A program made the translations under genes and the position numbers. Positions 53,479-62,663 of a stretch of DNA of 64,000 bases are shown here, piece after piece. The stretch is from Diaphorobacter nitroreducens (GTDB lineage: Bacteria; Pseudomonadota; Gammaproteobacteria; Burkholderiales; Burkholderiaceae_C), in the NCBI GenBank assembly GCA_003755025.1, contig RJVL01000001.1:744001-808000 (forward strand). Direction: 5' to 3'. Within the stretch, counting starts at the first letter, position 1; each line of letters opens with the position of its first letter. A model generated the notes under the pieces. That model saw only the letters and a list, made by a program, of their open reading frames with translations. It ran no database searches and had not been told where the DNA came from.

Positions 53479-54762
53479 ATGCACCTTTACCGATCTGCGC
53501 TCCTGCGCTTTGCCGACGACGGCACGGCCCTGTACGAAGAAGACGGCCTGTTGGCCACCGCACCCGATGACCGGGGCGTGCAGCGCGTGCACGCCGCCGG
53601 CGCGTGGCGCGCGCTGGCGCCCCTTTATTTTTCTCAGGCCTCGCAGCCGGTGACCCACTGGCCTGGCCGCATCATTGCACCCGGCTTCGTGGACATGCAT
53701 GTGCACTACCCGCAGCTGGACGTGATCGGCTCGCCCGCCGAAGGCCTGCTGCCCTGGCTGGAGAACTACACCTTTCCGCACGAGTCGCGATTCGCCGATG
53801 CCGGCTACGCCGCGGGGGTGGCGGGCTTCTTCCTGGATGAGCTGCAGCGCAACGGCGTGACCACGGCGCTCACCTTCGCCACCTCGCATCCGGGCTCGGT
53901 GGATGCGCTGATGGCGCAGGCACATGCGCGGCGGCTGCGCCTGATTGCCGGCAAGGTGCTGCAAGACCGCCACTCGCCCGACGGCGTGCGCGACGCGACC
54001 GAGCAATCCCTCATTGATACCGAAGCGCTCATCCAGCGCTGGCACGGCAAGGGGCGGCTGGGCTATGCGATCACGCCGCGTTTTGCCCCCACCAGTACGC
54101 CGCAGCAGCTGAGCGGCGCGGGTGCTCTGGCCGCGCGCTACCCCGACGTATGGGTGCAGTCCCATGTGGCGGAGAACCAGCAGGAGATCTGCTGGGCGCG
54201 GGAGCTGTTCCCCGGCACGCGCAGCTACCTGGATGTGTATGCCCGTGTCGGCCTGCTGCGTGAGCGCGCGGTGTACGCGCATTGCATCCATTTCGACGAC
54301 GAGGACCGCGCCGCCATGCGCGAGAGCGGCGCGGTGGCTGCCGTGTGCCCCACGAGCAACCTGTTCCTGGGCAGTGGCCAGTTTGACTTTGCGGGCGCGG
54401 ACCGCATGGGCTTCGGCTACGGCTTGGCCAGCGACGTGGGCGGCGGCACCAGCTTCAGCCCTTTCCACACGATGCTGGCCGCGTACTACGTAGGCCGGGA
54501 GGGGCAGACCAAGACGGGACTGAGCCTGGCGCCGCAACGGCTGTGGTGGCTGCATACCGCCGGTGCCGCGCGGGCGTTGGGGCTGGATGGCGTGGTGGGC
54601 AACCTGGAGCCGGGTTGCGAAGCCGACTTCGTGGTGCTGAATCCTGCAGCGACCCCGCTGCTGGCGCGGCGCACGGCGGGCGCCGCCCACCTGGACGAAC
54701 TGCTGTTCGCGATGATCGTGCTCGGCGACGACCGTTTGATCGAGCGCACGGTCATTGCATGA
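53479..54762 (+). CDS. guaD: Guanine deaminase
   Basis: 427-residue metal-dependent amidohydrolase converting guanine to xanthine. Metal and active-site segments occur in order: GFVDMHVHYPQLDVIG, QSHVAENQQEICWARE, VYAHCIHFDDEDRAAM and the Asp motif GLASDVGGGTSFSPFHTM. The start ATG at 53479 lies 33 bases after puuD, so the two are probably cotranscribed. It feeds the xanthine-urate route in the same cluster. Its last codon overlaps the start of a palindromic repeat. Confidence 0.95.
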   Translation: MHLYRSALLRFADDGTALYEEDGLLATAPDDRGVQRVHAAGAWRALAPLYFSQASQPVTHWPGRIIAPGFVDMHVHYPQLDVIGSPAEGLLPWLENYTFPHESRFADAGYAAGVAGFFLDELQRNGVTTALTFATSHPGSVDALMAQAHARRLRLIAGKVLQDRHSPDGVRDATEQSLIDTEALIQRWHGKGRLGYAITPRFAPTSTPQQLSGAGALAARYPDVWVQSHVAENQQEICWARELFPGTRSYLDVYARVGLLRERAVYAHCIHFDDEDRAAMRESGAVAAVCPTSNLFLGSGQFDFAGADRMGFGYGLASDVGGGTSFSPFHTMLAAYYVGREGQTKTGLSLAPQRLWWLHTAGAARALGLDGVVGNLEPGCEADFVVLNPAATPLLARRTAGAAHLDELLFAMIVLGDDRLIERTVIA

Positions 54763-54817
54763 AATATTTGCCTCTGACGCTTATGTATCAAGCGCCAGCA
54801 GCTATCATTTAAGTAGC
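54761..54817. repeat. Dispersed palindromic repeat, copy 10
   Basis: GAAATATTTGCCTCTGACGC, TTATGTATCAAGCGCCAGC and AGCTATCATTTAAGTAGC. It begins within the guaD stop codon and ends 36 bases before dcd. It is a likely terminator for guaD. Confidence 0.75.
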
Positions 54818-54852
54818 TTTCATTCACCTAGAATACGCGCCAGGAGTACCCC

Positions 54853-55419
<567 letters not shown>

Positions 55420-55572
55420 AGGACCTGCCTAAAGGACCGCGGCCTGGACCGTGGGGTGCGCGCCGACTCCTGCGCCGGCGCTTGCCGCCGTCCTACACGC
55501 AGGCTGGCCCTGCGCCGGTGGTACGGCTGCGTGGCGCTGCCTAGGATGGCTGCAGTGTTTCAGGAGTACTGC

Positions 55573-55821
55573 ATGTCCCGCCCCATCCATGATCCCGCCT
55601 CCCCCGCTGCGCCCCGGCCATGGGATCCGCCCGTGAAGTCTGCGCCCACGCCCAGCCTCTGGATGTGGCTGGGTGCCGCCATCGTCATCCTTGCGCAGTT
55701 GTGGGTGCTGCAGGCGGTGGTGGAACGCCACACGCACCAAGCCCACGAACGGATGGCGAAGTACGTCAACCACACGCTGCAGCCGCGCCCGTCGCAGGAC
55801 ATGTTGCTGGCCGCGCAGTAG
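55573..55821 (+). CDS. Small single-span membrane protein of unknown function
   Basis: 82 residues from the ATG at 55573, which has AGGAG six bases upstream. A Pro-rich N-terminus is followed by one membrane helix (LWMWLGAAIVILAQLWVLQA) and a charged C-terminal part (VVERHTHQAHERMAKYVNHT). No family is recognised. It is followed 79 bases later by the YpfJ-type peptidase gene and may be cotranscribed with it. Confidence 0.65.
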   Translation: MSRPIHDPASPAAPRPWDPPVKSAPTPSLWMWLGAAIVILAQLWVLQAVVERHTHQAHERMAKYVNHTLQPRPSQDMLLAAQ

Positions 55822-55900
55822 TGCGCGGCGCGAAATCCCGAGGGTGCCGCCGCGGGCGTAACATCGGCGGCTGGTGCGTCGTGCACGCAGGAGATCACCC

Positions 55901-56764
55901 ATGAGATGGGAAGGCAATCGCGAATCGGACAACGTGGAAGACCGGCGCAGCGGCGGCGGGGGCGGCTTCATCGGCGGACGCTCGATCGGCATTGGCACCA
56001 TCGTTGTGGCGCTCATCGGCTGGGGTGTGTTTGGCATCAACCCGCTGACCACCATCGGCGTACTGTCGGGCGGGGGCGCGCCGCAGGTCCAACAGGGGCC
56101 GGCCCAGCGTCCGCCGCAGGGCGACCGTGAGGCCGCCTTCGTCTCCACCGTCCTGGCGTCCACGGAGGATGTGTGGGCGCAGGTGTTCCAGCAAGGTGGG
56201 GCGCAGTACCGCCAGCCCAAGTTGGTGCTCTACCGCGGCGCCACGCCCACGGCCTGTGGTACGGGGCAGAGCGCGATGGGGCCGTTTTACTGCCCCGGGG
56301 ACCAAAAGGTGTACCTGGACATGGATTTCTTCGACACCATGAGTCGCCAGCTGGGTGCGCCAGGCGAATTTGCCCGCGCCTACGTGATCGCGCACGAGGT
56401 CGGCCACCATGTGCAGACCCTGCTGGGCACCACCGGCAAGGTGGACGGCATGCGCGGGCGCGTGAGCCAGCGCGAGCAGAACGCGCTGTCGGTACGGCTG
56501 GAGCTGCAGGCCGACTGCTACGCCGGCATTTGGGCCCACCATTCGCAACAGGCCAAGAACTGGCTGGAGCAGGGCGACATCGAGTCCGCGGTGAACGCCG
56601 CCGAGCAGATCGGTGACGACGCGCTGCAGCGCCAGCAGACTGGCACCGTGCGGCCCGATGCCTTTACCCACGGCTCCAGCGCGCAGCGCGTGCGGTGGTT
56701 CACGCAGGGGTTCAAGACCGGCAGTGTGCAGGGCTGCAACACTTTCAACGCACAGTCGCTTTGA
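55901..56764 (+). CDS. ypfJ: YpfJ-type neutral zinc metallopeptidase
   Basis: 287 residues. A Gly-rich N-terminus (RSGGGGGFIGGRSIGIGTIV) with a hydrophobic segment is followed by the metallopeptidase domain. The zinc-binding motif is HEVGHH, with the family segments FCPGDQKVYLDMDFFD-like FYCPGDQKVYLDMDFFDTM and RLELQADCYAGIWAHH, the last carrying a third metal ligand. It is probably anchored to the membrane and faces the periplasm. The physiological substrate is unknown. The ribosome site is CAGGAGATCACCC. Confidence 0.92.
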   Translation: MRWEGNRESDNVEDRRSGGGGGFIGGRSIGIGTIVVALIGWGVFGINPLTTIGVLSGGGAPQVQQGPAQRPPQGDREAAFVSTVLASTEDVWAQVFQQGGAQYRQPKLVLYRGATPTACGTGQSAMGPFYCPGDQKVYLDMDFFDTMSRQLGAPGEFARAYVIAHEVGHHVQTLLGTTGKVDGMRGRVSQREQNALSVRLELQADCYAGIWAHHSQQAKNWLEQGDIESAVNAAEQIGDDALQRQQTGTVRPDAFTHGSSAQRVRWFTQGFKTGSVQGCNTFNAQSL

Positions 56765-56879
56765 CACCGTGAACGCACGCTAAGCCGTCGTTTTCGCGCC
56801 AAGCAGGAGACGCCCCGGTACAGGCCGTTGACGGCCTTGTTGGCCTTCGCCGCTGCTGCAATGCGACAATAGCGGCTTC

Positions 56880-58334
56880 ATGACACAACCCTATTCCACT
56901 CTTGCGCTGGCCGAGCCGCTCAAGCGCGCCGTAGCCGAGATGGGCTACGAGAACATGACGCCGATCCAGGCGCAGGCGATCCCTGTCGTGCTGACCGGCA
57001 AGGACGTGATGGGTGCGGCGCAAACCGGCACCGGCAAGACGGCGGCCTTTTCGCTGCCGTTGCTGCAGCGCCTGCTCAAGCACGAGAACAGTTCAGCCTC
57101 TCCCGCGCGCCACCCTGTGCGGGCGCTCGTGCTGCTGCCCACGCGCGAGCTGGCGGACCAGGTGGCGCAGCAGATCGCGCTGTACGCCAAGTACACCAAG
57201 CTGCGCAGCACGGTGGTGTTTGGCGGCATGGACATGAAGCCGCAGACCATCGAGCTGAAAAAGGGCGTCGAGGTGCTGGTGGCCACGCCCGGCCGTCTGC
57301 TGGACCATATCGAGGCCAAGAACGCGGTGCTCAATCAGGTCGAGTACGTGGTGCTGGACGAGGCCGACCGCATGCTGGACATTGGCTTCCTGCCCGACCT
57401 GCAGCGCATCCTCTCCTACCTGCCCAAGCAGCGCACCACGCTGCTGTTCTCCGCCACCTTCTCGCCCGAGATCAAGCGCCTGGCCGGCAGCTATCTGCAG
57501 GACCCGATCACCATCGAGGTCGCGCGCCCCAACGAGACCGCCTCCACCGTGGAGCAGCGCTTCTTCGCGGTAGACGGCGACGACAAGCGCCGCGCCATCC
57601 GCCATGTGCTGAACGAGCGCGGCCTCAAGCAGGCCTTCATCTTCGTGAACAGCAAGCTGGGCTGCGCGCGCCTGGCCCGCAGCCTGGAGCGCGACGGCCT
57701 CAAGACCGCCGCGCTGCATGGCGACAAGAGCCAGGACGAGCGATTGAAGGCGCTGGAAGCCTTCAAGAGCGGCGAGGTGGACCTGCTGGTCTGCACCGAC
57801 GTGGCGGCGCGGGGCCTGGACATCAAGGACGTGCCTGCGGTGTTCAATTACGACGTGCCCTTCAATGCAGAGGACTACGTGCACCGCATCGGCCGTACGG
57901 GCCGCGCCGGCGCATCGGGTCTGGCTGTCACGCTGGCGGCCAGCAGCGATACCCGCCTGGTGGCGGATATCGAGAAGCTCATCAAGAAGAAGATTGAGCT
58001 GGAACCGCTGGAATTGCAGGAAGATCGTCCGCGGGGCCGCTACAACGACGGCCGCCGCGCCTGGGGCGGCGACGATTCGGGCGAGGGCGCTCCAGCCGCC
58101 CCCCGCAGTCGTGAGCGCAGCGCGTACCGCTCCGCGCCTGCGGCGTCTCGCGATCCGTTCTTCGACAAGCCTTACGAGGCCAGCACCTCGGCCGGTGCGT
58201 CGGCGAGCTGGGAGGTGGCACCCAAGGCATCGCCCGCGCGTGGCGGCATCTCCGCCAACATCAAGCCCAAGCGCAAATTACCCGCCTTGTTCAAGGCACC
58301 GCAGGCCTCTACGGCCGAGCCATCAACCCACTGA
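56880..58334 (+). CDS. rhlE: DEAD-box RNA helicase RhlE
   Basis: 484 residues. All helicase motifs are present: Q motif (MTPIQAQAIPVVLTGKDV), motif I AQTGTGKTAAF, PTRELADQV, motif II VLDEADRML, motif III SATFSPEIK, and in domain 2 FVNSKLGCARLARSL, CTDVAARGLDIKDV and HRIGRTGRAG. The C-terminal extension is basic and low in complexity, as in RhlE proteins. It acts in RNA remodelling and ribosome maturation. A hairpin terminator follows. Confidence 0.95.
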   Translation: MTQPYSTLALAEPLKRAVAEMGYENMTPIQAQAIPVVLTGKDVMGAAQTGTGKTAAFSLPLLQRLLKHENSSASPARHPVRALVLLPTRELADQVAQQIALYAKYTKLRSTVVFGGMDMKPQTIELKKGVEVLVATPGRLLDHIEAKNAVLNQVEYVVLDEADRMLDIGFLPDLQRILSYLPKQRTTLLFSATFSPEIKRLAGSYLQDPITIEVARPNETASTVEQRFFAVDGDDKRRAIRHVLNERGLKQAFIFVNSKLGCARLARSLERDGLKTAALHGDKSQDERLKALEAFKSGEVDLLVCTDVAARGLDIKDVPAVFNYDVPFNAEDYVHRIGRTGRAGASGLAVTLAASSDTRLVADIEKLIKKKIELEPLELQEDRPRGRYNDGRRAWGGDDSGEGAPAAPRSRERSAYRSAPAASRDPFFDKPYEASTSAGASASWEVAPKASPARGGISANIKPKRKLPALFKAPQASTAEPSTH

Positions 58335-58340
58335 AAACAC

Positions 58341-58364
58341 AGGCCGCCGTTCAGCGGCCTTTTC
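58341..58364 (+). terminator. Hairpin terminator after rhlE
   Basis: AGGCCGC (58341-58347), CGTTCA loop, GCGGCCT (58354-58360) followed by TTTC. Confidence 0.8.
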
Positions 58365-58422
58365 AATAAAAAATGCGCCTAGCGCTTGCGGAATAAGCGC
58401 TGATAGCTATGTTTTTAATAGC
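58365..58422. repeat. Dispersed palindromic repeat, copy 11
   Basis: AATAAAAAATGCGCCTAGCG, CTTGCGGAATAAGCGCTGAT and AGCTATGTTTTTAATAGC. It lies between the convergent rhlE and nosL-like genes, six bases from the latter's stop codon. Confidence 0.8.
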
Positions 58423-58427
58423 GAGTG

Positions 58428-59090
58428 CTAGGGGTGATTGTGCCCGCCAGGGCCCGCCAACTGCGCGATCAGGGGGGCATCCACGGCGCCAAAGGCGAGC
58501 ACTGTGCCGCCGCGCTGCGCGGCAAAGGCCTGTGCGGCCTCCCGTGTCGAGAACGCGGGCAGATTGCCGGCGCGCATCGGCCCCCGCGCCGACGAGCCGT
58601 GCACGTAATAGGCAGACAGCGCGTCCGTCCAGCGGGCACCGCCCGCGGCCGTAGGGCGAGCGGTGTCGGTGACGTAGTGCGCCATGATGTCCCGTGCATT
58701 GCGGCCGGGGCTGTAGCGGGCCACGTCCTGCAGGTACATGAACAACGACAGGGGCGAGTCGAAAAACTGTGCGTCGCCATTGCGAAAGATGACCTGCGCC
58801 GCCCAGTCGGGCGAACGGGCGGGGAACATGCCGCATACGGGGCAGCGCGCATCCACCGGAATGGGGCGCGCTGCCGTGGGCGGCAGGCCTGACGCGGGGT
58901 CGTACGGCGTCGGGGGTGCGACGATGCACACGTCCGGCTCCAGGGCGGGAGCCGGCTCGGGCCGCAGCGCGCTGCGCAGGCCCGGCACGCCCCAGAGCCC
59001 GCCCGCCGCAGCTGCAAACACCAGCGCGCCCGCAACCATGCGCCTGCGGCGTGGCTGGTGCGGCGGAGGACTCAGGGTGGATGCAGACAT
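58428..59090 (-). CDS. NosL-like copper-binding protein (second copy)
   Basis: 220 residues with an N-terminal basic stretch and membrane helix (RRRRMVAGALVFAAAAGGLW) in place of a lipobox. The NosL fold follows, with the metal-binding motif RCPVCGMFPA, then VIFRNGDAQFFDSPLSLFMY and YVTDTARPT. NosL-type proteins bind copper(I) and help form the copper centres of nitrous oxide reductase. This copy differs from the lipoprotein NosL encoded just upstream, and whether it has a distinct role is unknown. Confidence 0.85.
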   Translation of the reverse strand: MSASTLSPPPHQPRRRRMVAGALVFAAAAGGLWGVPGLRSALRPEPAPALEPDVCIVAPPTPYDPASGLPPTAARPIPVDARCPVCGMFPARSPDWAAQVIFRNGDAQFFDSPLSLFMYLQDVARYSPGRNARDIMAHYVTDTARPTAAGGARWTDALSAYYVHGSSARGPMRAGNLPAFSTREAAQAFAAQRGGTVLAFGAVDAPLIAQLAGPGGHNHP

Positions 59091-59103
59091 GGTGCAAGGG
59101 CTG

Positions 59104-59652
59104 TTACATGCGGGTGTCGTGCAGCGCACCGCCGCTCAGGTCCACCATGTCGAGCTTGATGTCCGCAAAGCGCAGCACCTTGCCGCCATGTTCGCCGGCG
59201 AATTTGGCCGCATCGGCCTCCTGCGCGAAGCTGGCGATGGTGGGGCCCATGGAGCCATGCCGCTTGCTGCCCAGCACGTAGACGGCGGTCTTGGCGTCGA
59301 TCCAGTGGCCTTTGGGTTCGTTCCAGTCGGCCTTGCCCATGTCCTGCACGTACACGGCGCGCACTGCACGCACTTGTTCTCCGGCGAGCAGGGTGTTGAA
59401 CAGTTCGATGGTGTCGCAGAAGAAGGACGGCTTTTCCTGGCCCGCGTAGTGGATCTGCGCCTTGGGGCCGGGGTAGTCTGCAAGCAGCATGCCGTCGAGC
59501 TCGCAACTTGTGGAACGGTCGATCTCCACGGGCGCAAGGGACTGCTGTTCGGCTGCCTTGTCGCCGCAGCCAGCCAGCAGGCTGCTGGTGGCCAGCGCCG
59601 TGAAGGCGGCCATGCCCAGTGCACGGCGACGGGTGATGCAGGAACAGGTCAT
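59104..59652 (-). CDS. nosL: Nitrous oxide reductase accessory lipoprotein NosL
   Basis: 182 residues with a lipoprotein signal (ALGMAAFTALATSSLLAGCG). The NosL domain includes SFFCDTIELFNTLLAGEQV, YVQDMGKADWNEPKGHWIDA and AVYVLGSKRHGSMGPTIASF. The usual C-x-x-C-GM motif is not obvious. SCELDGMLLAD holds a Cys and Met that may serve instead. It overlaps nosY by four bases, the standard end of a nosDFYL set. Confidence 0.88.
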   Translation of the reverse strand: MTCSCITRRRALGMAAFTALATSSLLAGCGDKAAEQQSLAPVEIDRSTSCELDGMLLADYPGPKAQIHYAGQEKPSFFCDTIELFNTLLAGEQVRAVRAVYVQDMGKADWNEPKGHWIDAKTAVYVLGSKRHGSMGPTIASFAQEADAAKFAGEHGGKVLRFADIKLDMVDLSGGALHDTRM

Positions 59653-60464
59653 GGCTTGAATCTCCAGTTGGCGATGGCGAGCGGCAGGGCGATCCACGCC
59701 AGCATCACGCCACCCATGATTGCGGGGCTACCCAGCGACGAGGGAACGACGCTGGCGAGCCCGTAGAGCGTGCGCACGTCTTCGAGCGAGAACACGTTGA
59801 GGATACGGAACACGTCGGCCGGGTTCAGCAGCAGCAGCCAGGCGAACGCATCGCCCGCGAACTGCCCGCCCGTGGCCACCAGCAGGCCCAGCAGCAGCAA
59901 ATCGAACACCAGCACGAAGAAGAACCAGGTAGCGATGGCCAGGCCCGAGGCGCGCGTGCGGTCGCGAGCCAGCACCGATAGCATCACTGCCAGGCTCAGG
60001 AATGCGAGGCCCAGCAATACCGAGCTGATCATGAAGCCGCCGTAGTGGAACAGGGCATTGGCGCTCATGTGGCGCCACAGCAGCACCGCCACCAGCCCGA
60101 AGCCCGCCAGGGTGGAGAGCGCCAGCGCAGCCGCCAAGCCCAGGTATTTGCCCAGCAGCAATTCCAGCCGGGTGATGGGCAGGGCCAGCAGCAGATCAAG
60201 CGAGCCGCGCTCGCGCTCGCCCACGATGGCATCGAACCCCAGCAACAGCGCAATCAGCGGGATGAGGTAGATGACCAGGCTGACGAGGCTGGCGATGGTG
60301 AACTCGATGGAGCGAAAGCCCACCGTGCCCTGCTGCGCGCCGCCGAAGTAGGCGATGACGAGTGAGAACACGGTGAAGACGAGGGCCACCGCAAGCACCC
60401 AGCGATTGCGCATGCGATCGCGGAATTCTTTGGCGGCGATGGTGAAGATCTGGGTCAGTTCCAT
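59649..60464 (-). CDS. nosY: NosY, ABC transporter permease for nitrous oxide reductase maturation
   Basis: 271-residue membrane protein with six spans. The NosY pattern is clear: IFTIAAKEFRDRMRNRWVLA, GFRSIEFTIASLVSLVIYLI, DAIVGERERGSLDLLLALPI and LNPADVFRILNVFSLEDVRT. With NosF it forms the exporter that supplies sulfur to the CuZ/CuA assembly on the periplasmic side, working with NosD. It lies 20 bases after nosF. Confidence 0.95.
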   Translation of the reverse strand: MELTQIFTIAAKEFRDRMRNRWVLAVALVFTVFSLVIAYFGGAQQGTVGFRSIEFTIASLVSLVIYLIPLIALLLGFDAIVGERERGSLDLLLALPITRLELLLGKYLGLAAALALSTLAGFGLVAVLLWRHMSANALFHYGGFMISSVLLGLAFLSLAVMLSVLARDRTRASGLAIATWFFFVLVFDLLLLGLLVATGGQFAGDAFAWLLLLNPADVFRILNVFSLEDVRTLYGLASVVPSSLGSPAIMGGVMLAWIALPLAIANWRFKP

Positions 60465-60484
60465 GGGGCGTCGTGGGCAGGGTG

Positions 60485-61426
60485 TCAGTCGGCGAAGCCG
60501 AAGAACACGTCTTCGAGCGAGGGCTCCAGCAGCTTGAGGTCGCGCACGCGCGCACCCAGTGGCGCGAGGGCGGCCAGCACGGCCATCTTCTGCTCGCGCG
60601 GGCAGTGCAGGCGCAAGCCTTCGGGCGTGTGCTCGGGGACGATGCCCGTCGCTTGTTCCAGCGCCTGTGCGGCGGCGGGCCGGTCGGCGGGTGCGATGTC
60701 CAGTTCGAACGACAGCGGCATGCGGGTTTGCTCGCGCAGCTGCTGCACGCTGCCCAGCGCCTGGATGCGGCCGGCCGAGAGAATGGCGAGCCGGTCCACG
60801 CGTTCTTGCAGTTCGGCGAGGATGTGCGAGGTGATGACCATGGTCACGCCCTCGGCCTGCAGGCCCCGCAGCGTGGTGTAGAAGTCGCGGATCGCCTGCG
60901 GGTCCAGGCCGTTGGTGGGCTCGTCCAGGAACAACACGCGCGGGCTGCCCAGCAATGCCTGCGCGAAGCCCAGGCGCTGGCGCATGCCCTTGGAATACTC
61001 GCGCACCGGGCGCTTGCCGGCGTGTGCCAGGCCCACGCGCTCCAGAATGTCCGCGCACTGCGCCAGCGGGGCGGATTTCAGCCGCGCGAAAAAGCGCAGC
61101 GTCTCCAATCCGTCCAGGTTGTCGTAGAGCACCACGTTCTCGGGCAGGTAGCCCAGTTGGCGGCGGGCGGCGCGGAACCCCCGCCCACCCACCTGGGCGC
61201 CTGCGATCAAAAGCGTGCCCTGCGTGGGCTTCACCAGGCCCAGCATCATCTTGAACAGCGTGCTCTTGCCTGCGCCGTTGTGCCCGATCAGGCCGAAGAT
61301 CTCGCCCTTGGGGATGTCCAGGTCCACGCCGTCCACGGCGTGCAGCGCGCCGTAGTGCTTGCTGACGCCGCGCAGCGAGATGGCCACGTTGTCACTGGCC
61401 GGGGAAATGCTTGCCACGCCATTCAC
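60485..61426 (-). CDS. nosF: NosF, ABC transporter ATPase for nitrous oxide reductase maturation
   Basis: 313 residues with Walker A GHNGAGKSTLFKMMLGL, Q-loop GYLPENVVLYDNL, signature YSKGMRQRLGFAQALLG, Walker B RVLFLDEPTNGLDP and switch His in MVITSHILAEL. The C-terminal extension of about 90 residues is normal for NosF. The start lies 35 bases inside the end of nosD, giving a longer overlap than elsewhere in the operon. Confidence 0.95.
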   Translation of the reverse strand: MNGVASISPASDNVAISLRGVSKHYGALHAVDGVDLDIPKGEIFGLIGHNGAGKSTLFKMMLGLVKPTQGTLLIAGAQVGGRGFRAARRQLGYLPENVVLYDNLDGLETLRFFARLKSAPLAQCADILERVGLAHAGKRPVREYSKGMRQRLGFAQALLGSPRVLFLDEPTNGLDPQAIRDFYTTLRGLQAEGVTMVITSHILAELQERVDRLAILSAGRIQALGSVQQLREQTRMPLSFELDIAPADRPAAAQALEQATGIVPEHTPEGLRLHCPREQKMAVLAALAPLGARVRDLKLLEPSLEDVFFGFAD

Positions 61427-62663
61427 TCCATTGTTGATTGCTGGGCTGCATGCGCGGCTTCGGGTCCACGACCGATGGCACGCGCAGCACAGGGAACTGC
61501 CGGCCCACCAGGCGCAGGGCCTGCACGGCCGGGCTGGCCAGCAGCAGCTTGACGCTAGGGTGGCGCCAGGTCAGGCGGTCCACCATGTCGTTGGCCTCGT
61601 AGGGCACATCGCCGACACCGTCGCCATCGCGGTCCCAGCCCAGGTAGTTGCTCCAGTGGTTGCCGCTCTTGGCGCCCCAGCGCTCGTCGCGCGCACCCAC
61701 GTAGCGTACCTGCTCGCGGTTGGAGATGAAGTCGTTGCCTTCGACTTCGTTGTTCTTCGAGCCCGCGGCCAGGTGCACGCCGACGGTGTTGTCCACCACC
61801 AGGTTGTTGTTGAGCTTGATGTACTCCACGTCGTAGATGAAGAAGCCCCGGCTGTTGCCGGCCACGACGTTGCCTTCGATCACCGAATCCTGCAGCGTGC
61901 GCAGCATGATGCCGTGGTCGGAGTTGCCCCAGGCGCGGTTGTTGCGCACGGTCTGCTCGCGCACTTCCATCAGGGCCAAGCCGCCACGGTTGTAGTAGGT
62001 GTCGTTGTCCTCCCACAGGTTGTAGTAGGAGTTCATGTAGTGCGTGCCATAGCGGCTGTGATGCAGCTGATTGCCCTTGAACAGCGCATGGTGCGAGACG
62101 TCCACGTAGAGCGCGTCGCGCACGAAACTGATGTTGTTGTTCAGGATCTTTGCGCCTTTGGTGTTGTACAGCTGCACGCCGTTGCCACGCTGCGGGGAGG
62201 AGTATTCACGCTTGCCGGTGATGACGTTGTGCTCGATGAGCACGTCATTGGCCTTCTCGATCCACAGGCCGAACAGGTTGTAGGTGAGGTCGCAGCGGCG
62301 TACGACGGCACGGTGGGCGCCCGGGTAGAGGTAGATGCCGGCGTTCTGATCCTTGAGGTCGTCACCCGAGTCGCGCACGATCAGGCCCTCGATCACCACG
62401 TCCGGTGCGGTGACGCGGATGGTGTCGCCCTGGTTGCCGCCGCTGATGGTGGGGCGGTCCACGCCGCGCAACGTGAGGGGCTTGTCGATCACCAGATTGG
62501 CGCGGTACGTGCCCCGCGCAATCTCCAGCACATCGCCTGCCTTGGCTTTGCGCACGGCGGCGGTCAGATCGTCGCCCGCTCGCACATGGAGGGTGGCTGC
62601 CTGGCAGGCCCCGGCGAGGGTCATCGCCAAGGCCAGCATTAAGTGGGTGACACCGCCCTTCAT
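61392..62663 (-). CDS. nosD: NosD, periplasmic beta-helix protein for nitrous oxide reductase maturation
   Basis: 423 residues with a signal peptide (LMLALAMTLAGACQA) and a right-handed parallel beta-helix of repeated carbohydrate-binding-like turns (VVIEGLIVRDSGDDL, VRRCDLTYNLFGLWIEKAND, VRNNRAWGNSDHGIMLRTLQ). The C-terminal NosD segment has NHWSNYLGWDRDGDGVGDVP. It delivers material for copper-sulfide cluster assembly with NosFY. The start overlaps the nosR stop by four bases (ATGA). Confidence 0.95.
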   Translation of the reverse strand: MKGGVTHLMLALAMTLAGACQAATLHVRAGDDLTAAVRKAKAGDVLEIARGTYRANLVIDKPLTLRGVDRPTISGGNQGDTIRVTAPDVVIEGLIVRDSGDDLKDQNAGIYLYPGAHRAVVRRCDLTYNLFGLWIEKANDVLIEHNVITGKREYSSPQRGNGVQLYNTKGAKILNNNISFVRDALYVDVSHHALFKGNQLHHSRYGTHYMNSYYNLWEDNDTYYNRGGLALMEVREQTVRNNRAWGNSDHGIMLRTLQDSVIEGNVVAGNSRGFFIYDVEYIKLNNNLVVDNTVGVHLAAGSKNNEVEGNDFISNREQVRYVGARDERWGAKSGNHWSNYLGWDRDGDGVGDVPYEANDMVDRLTWRHPSVKLLLASPAVQALRLVGRQFPVLRVPSVVDPKPRMQPSNQQWSEWRGKHFPGQ

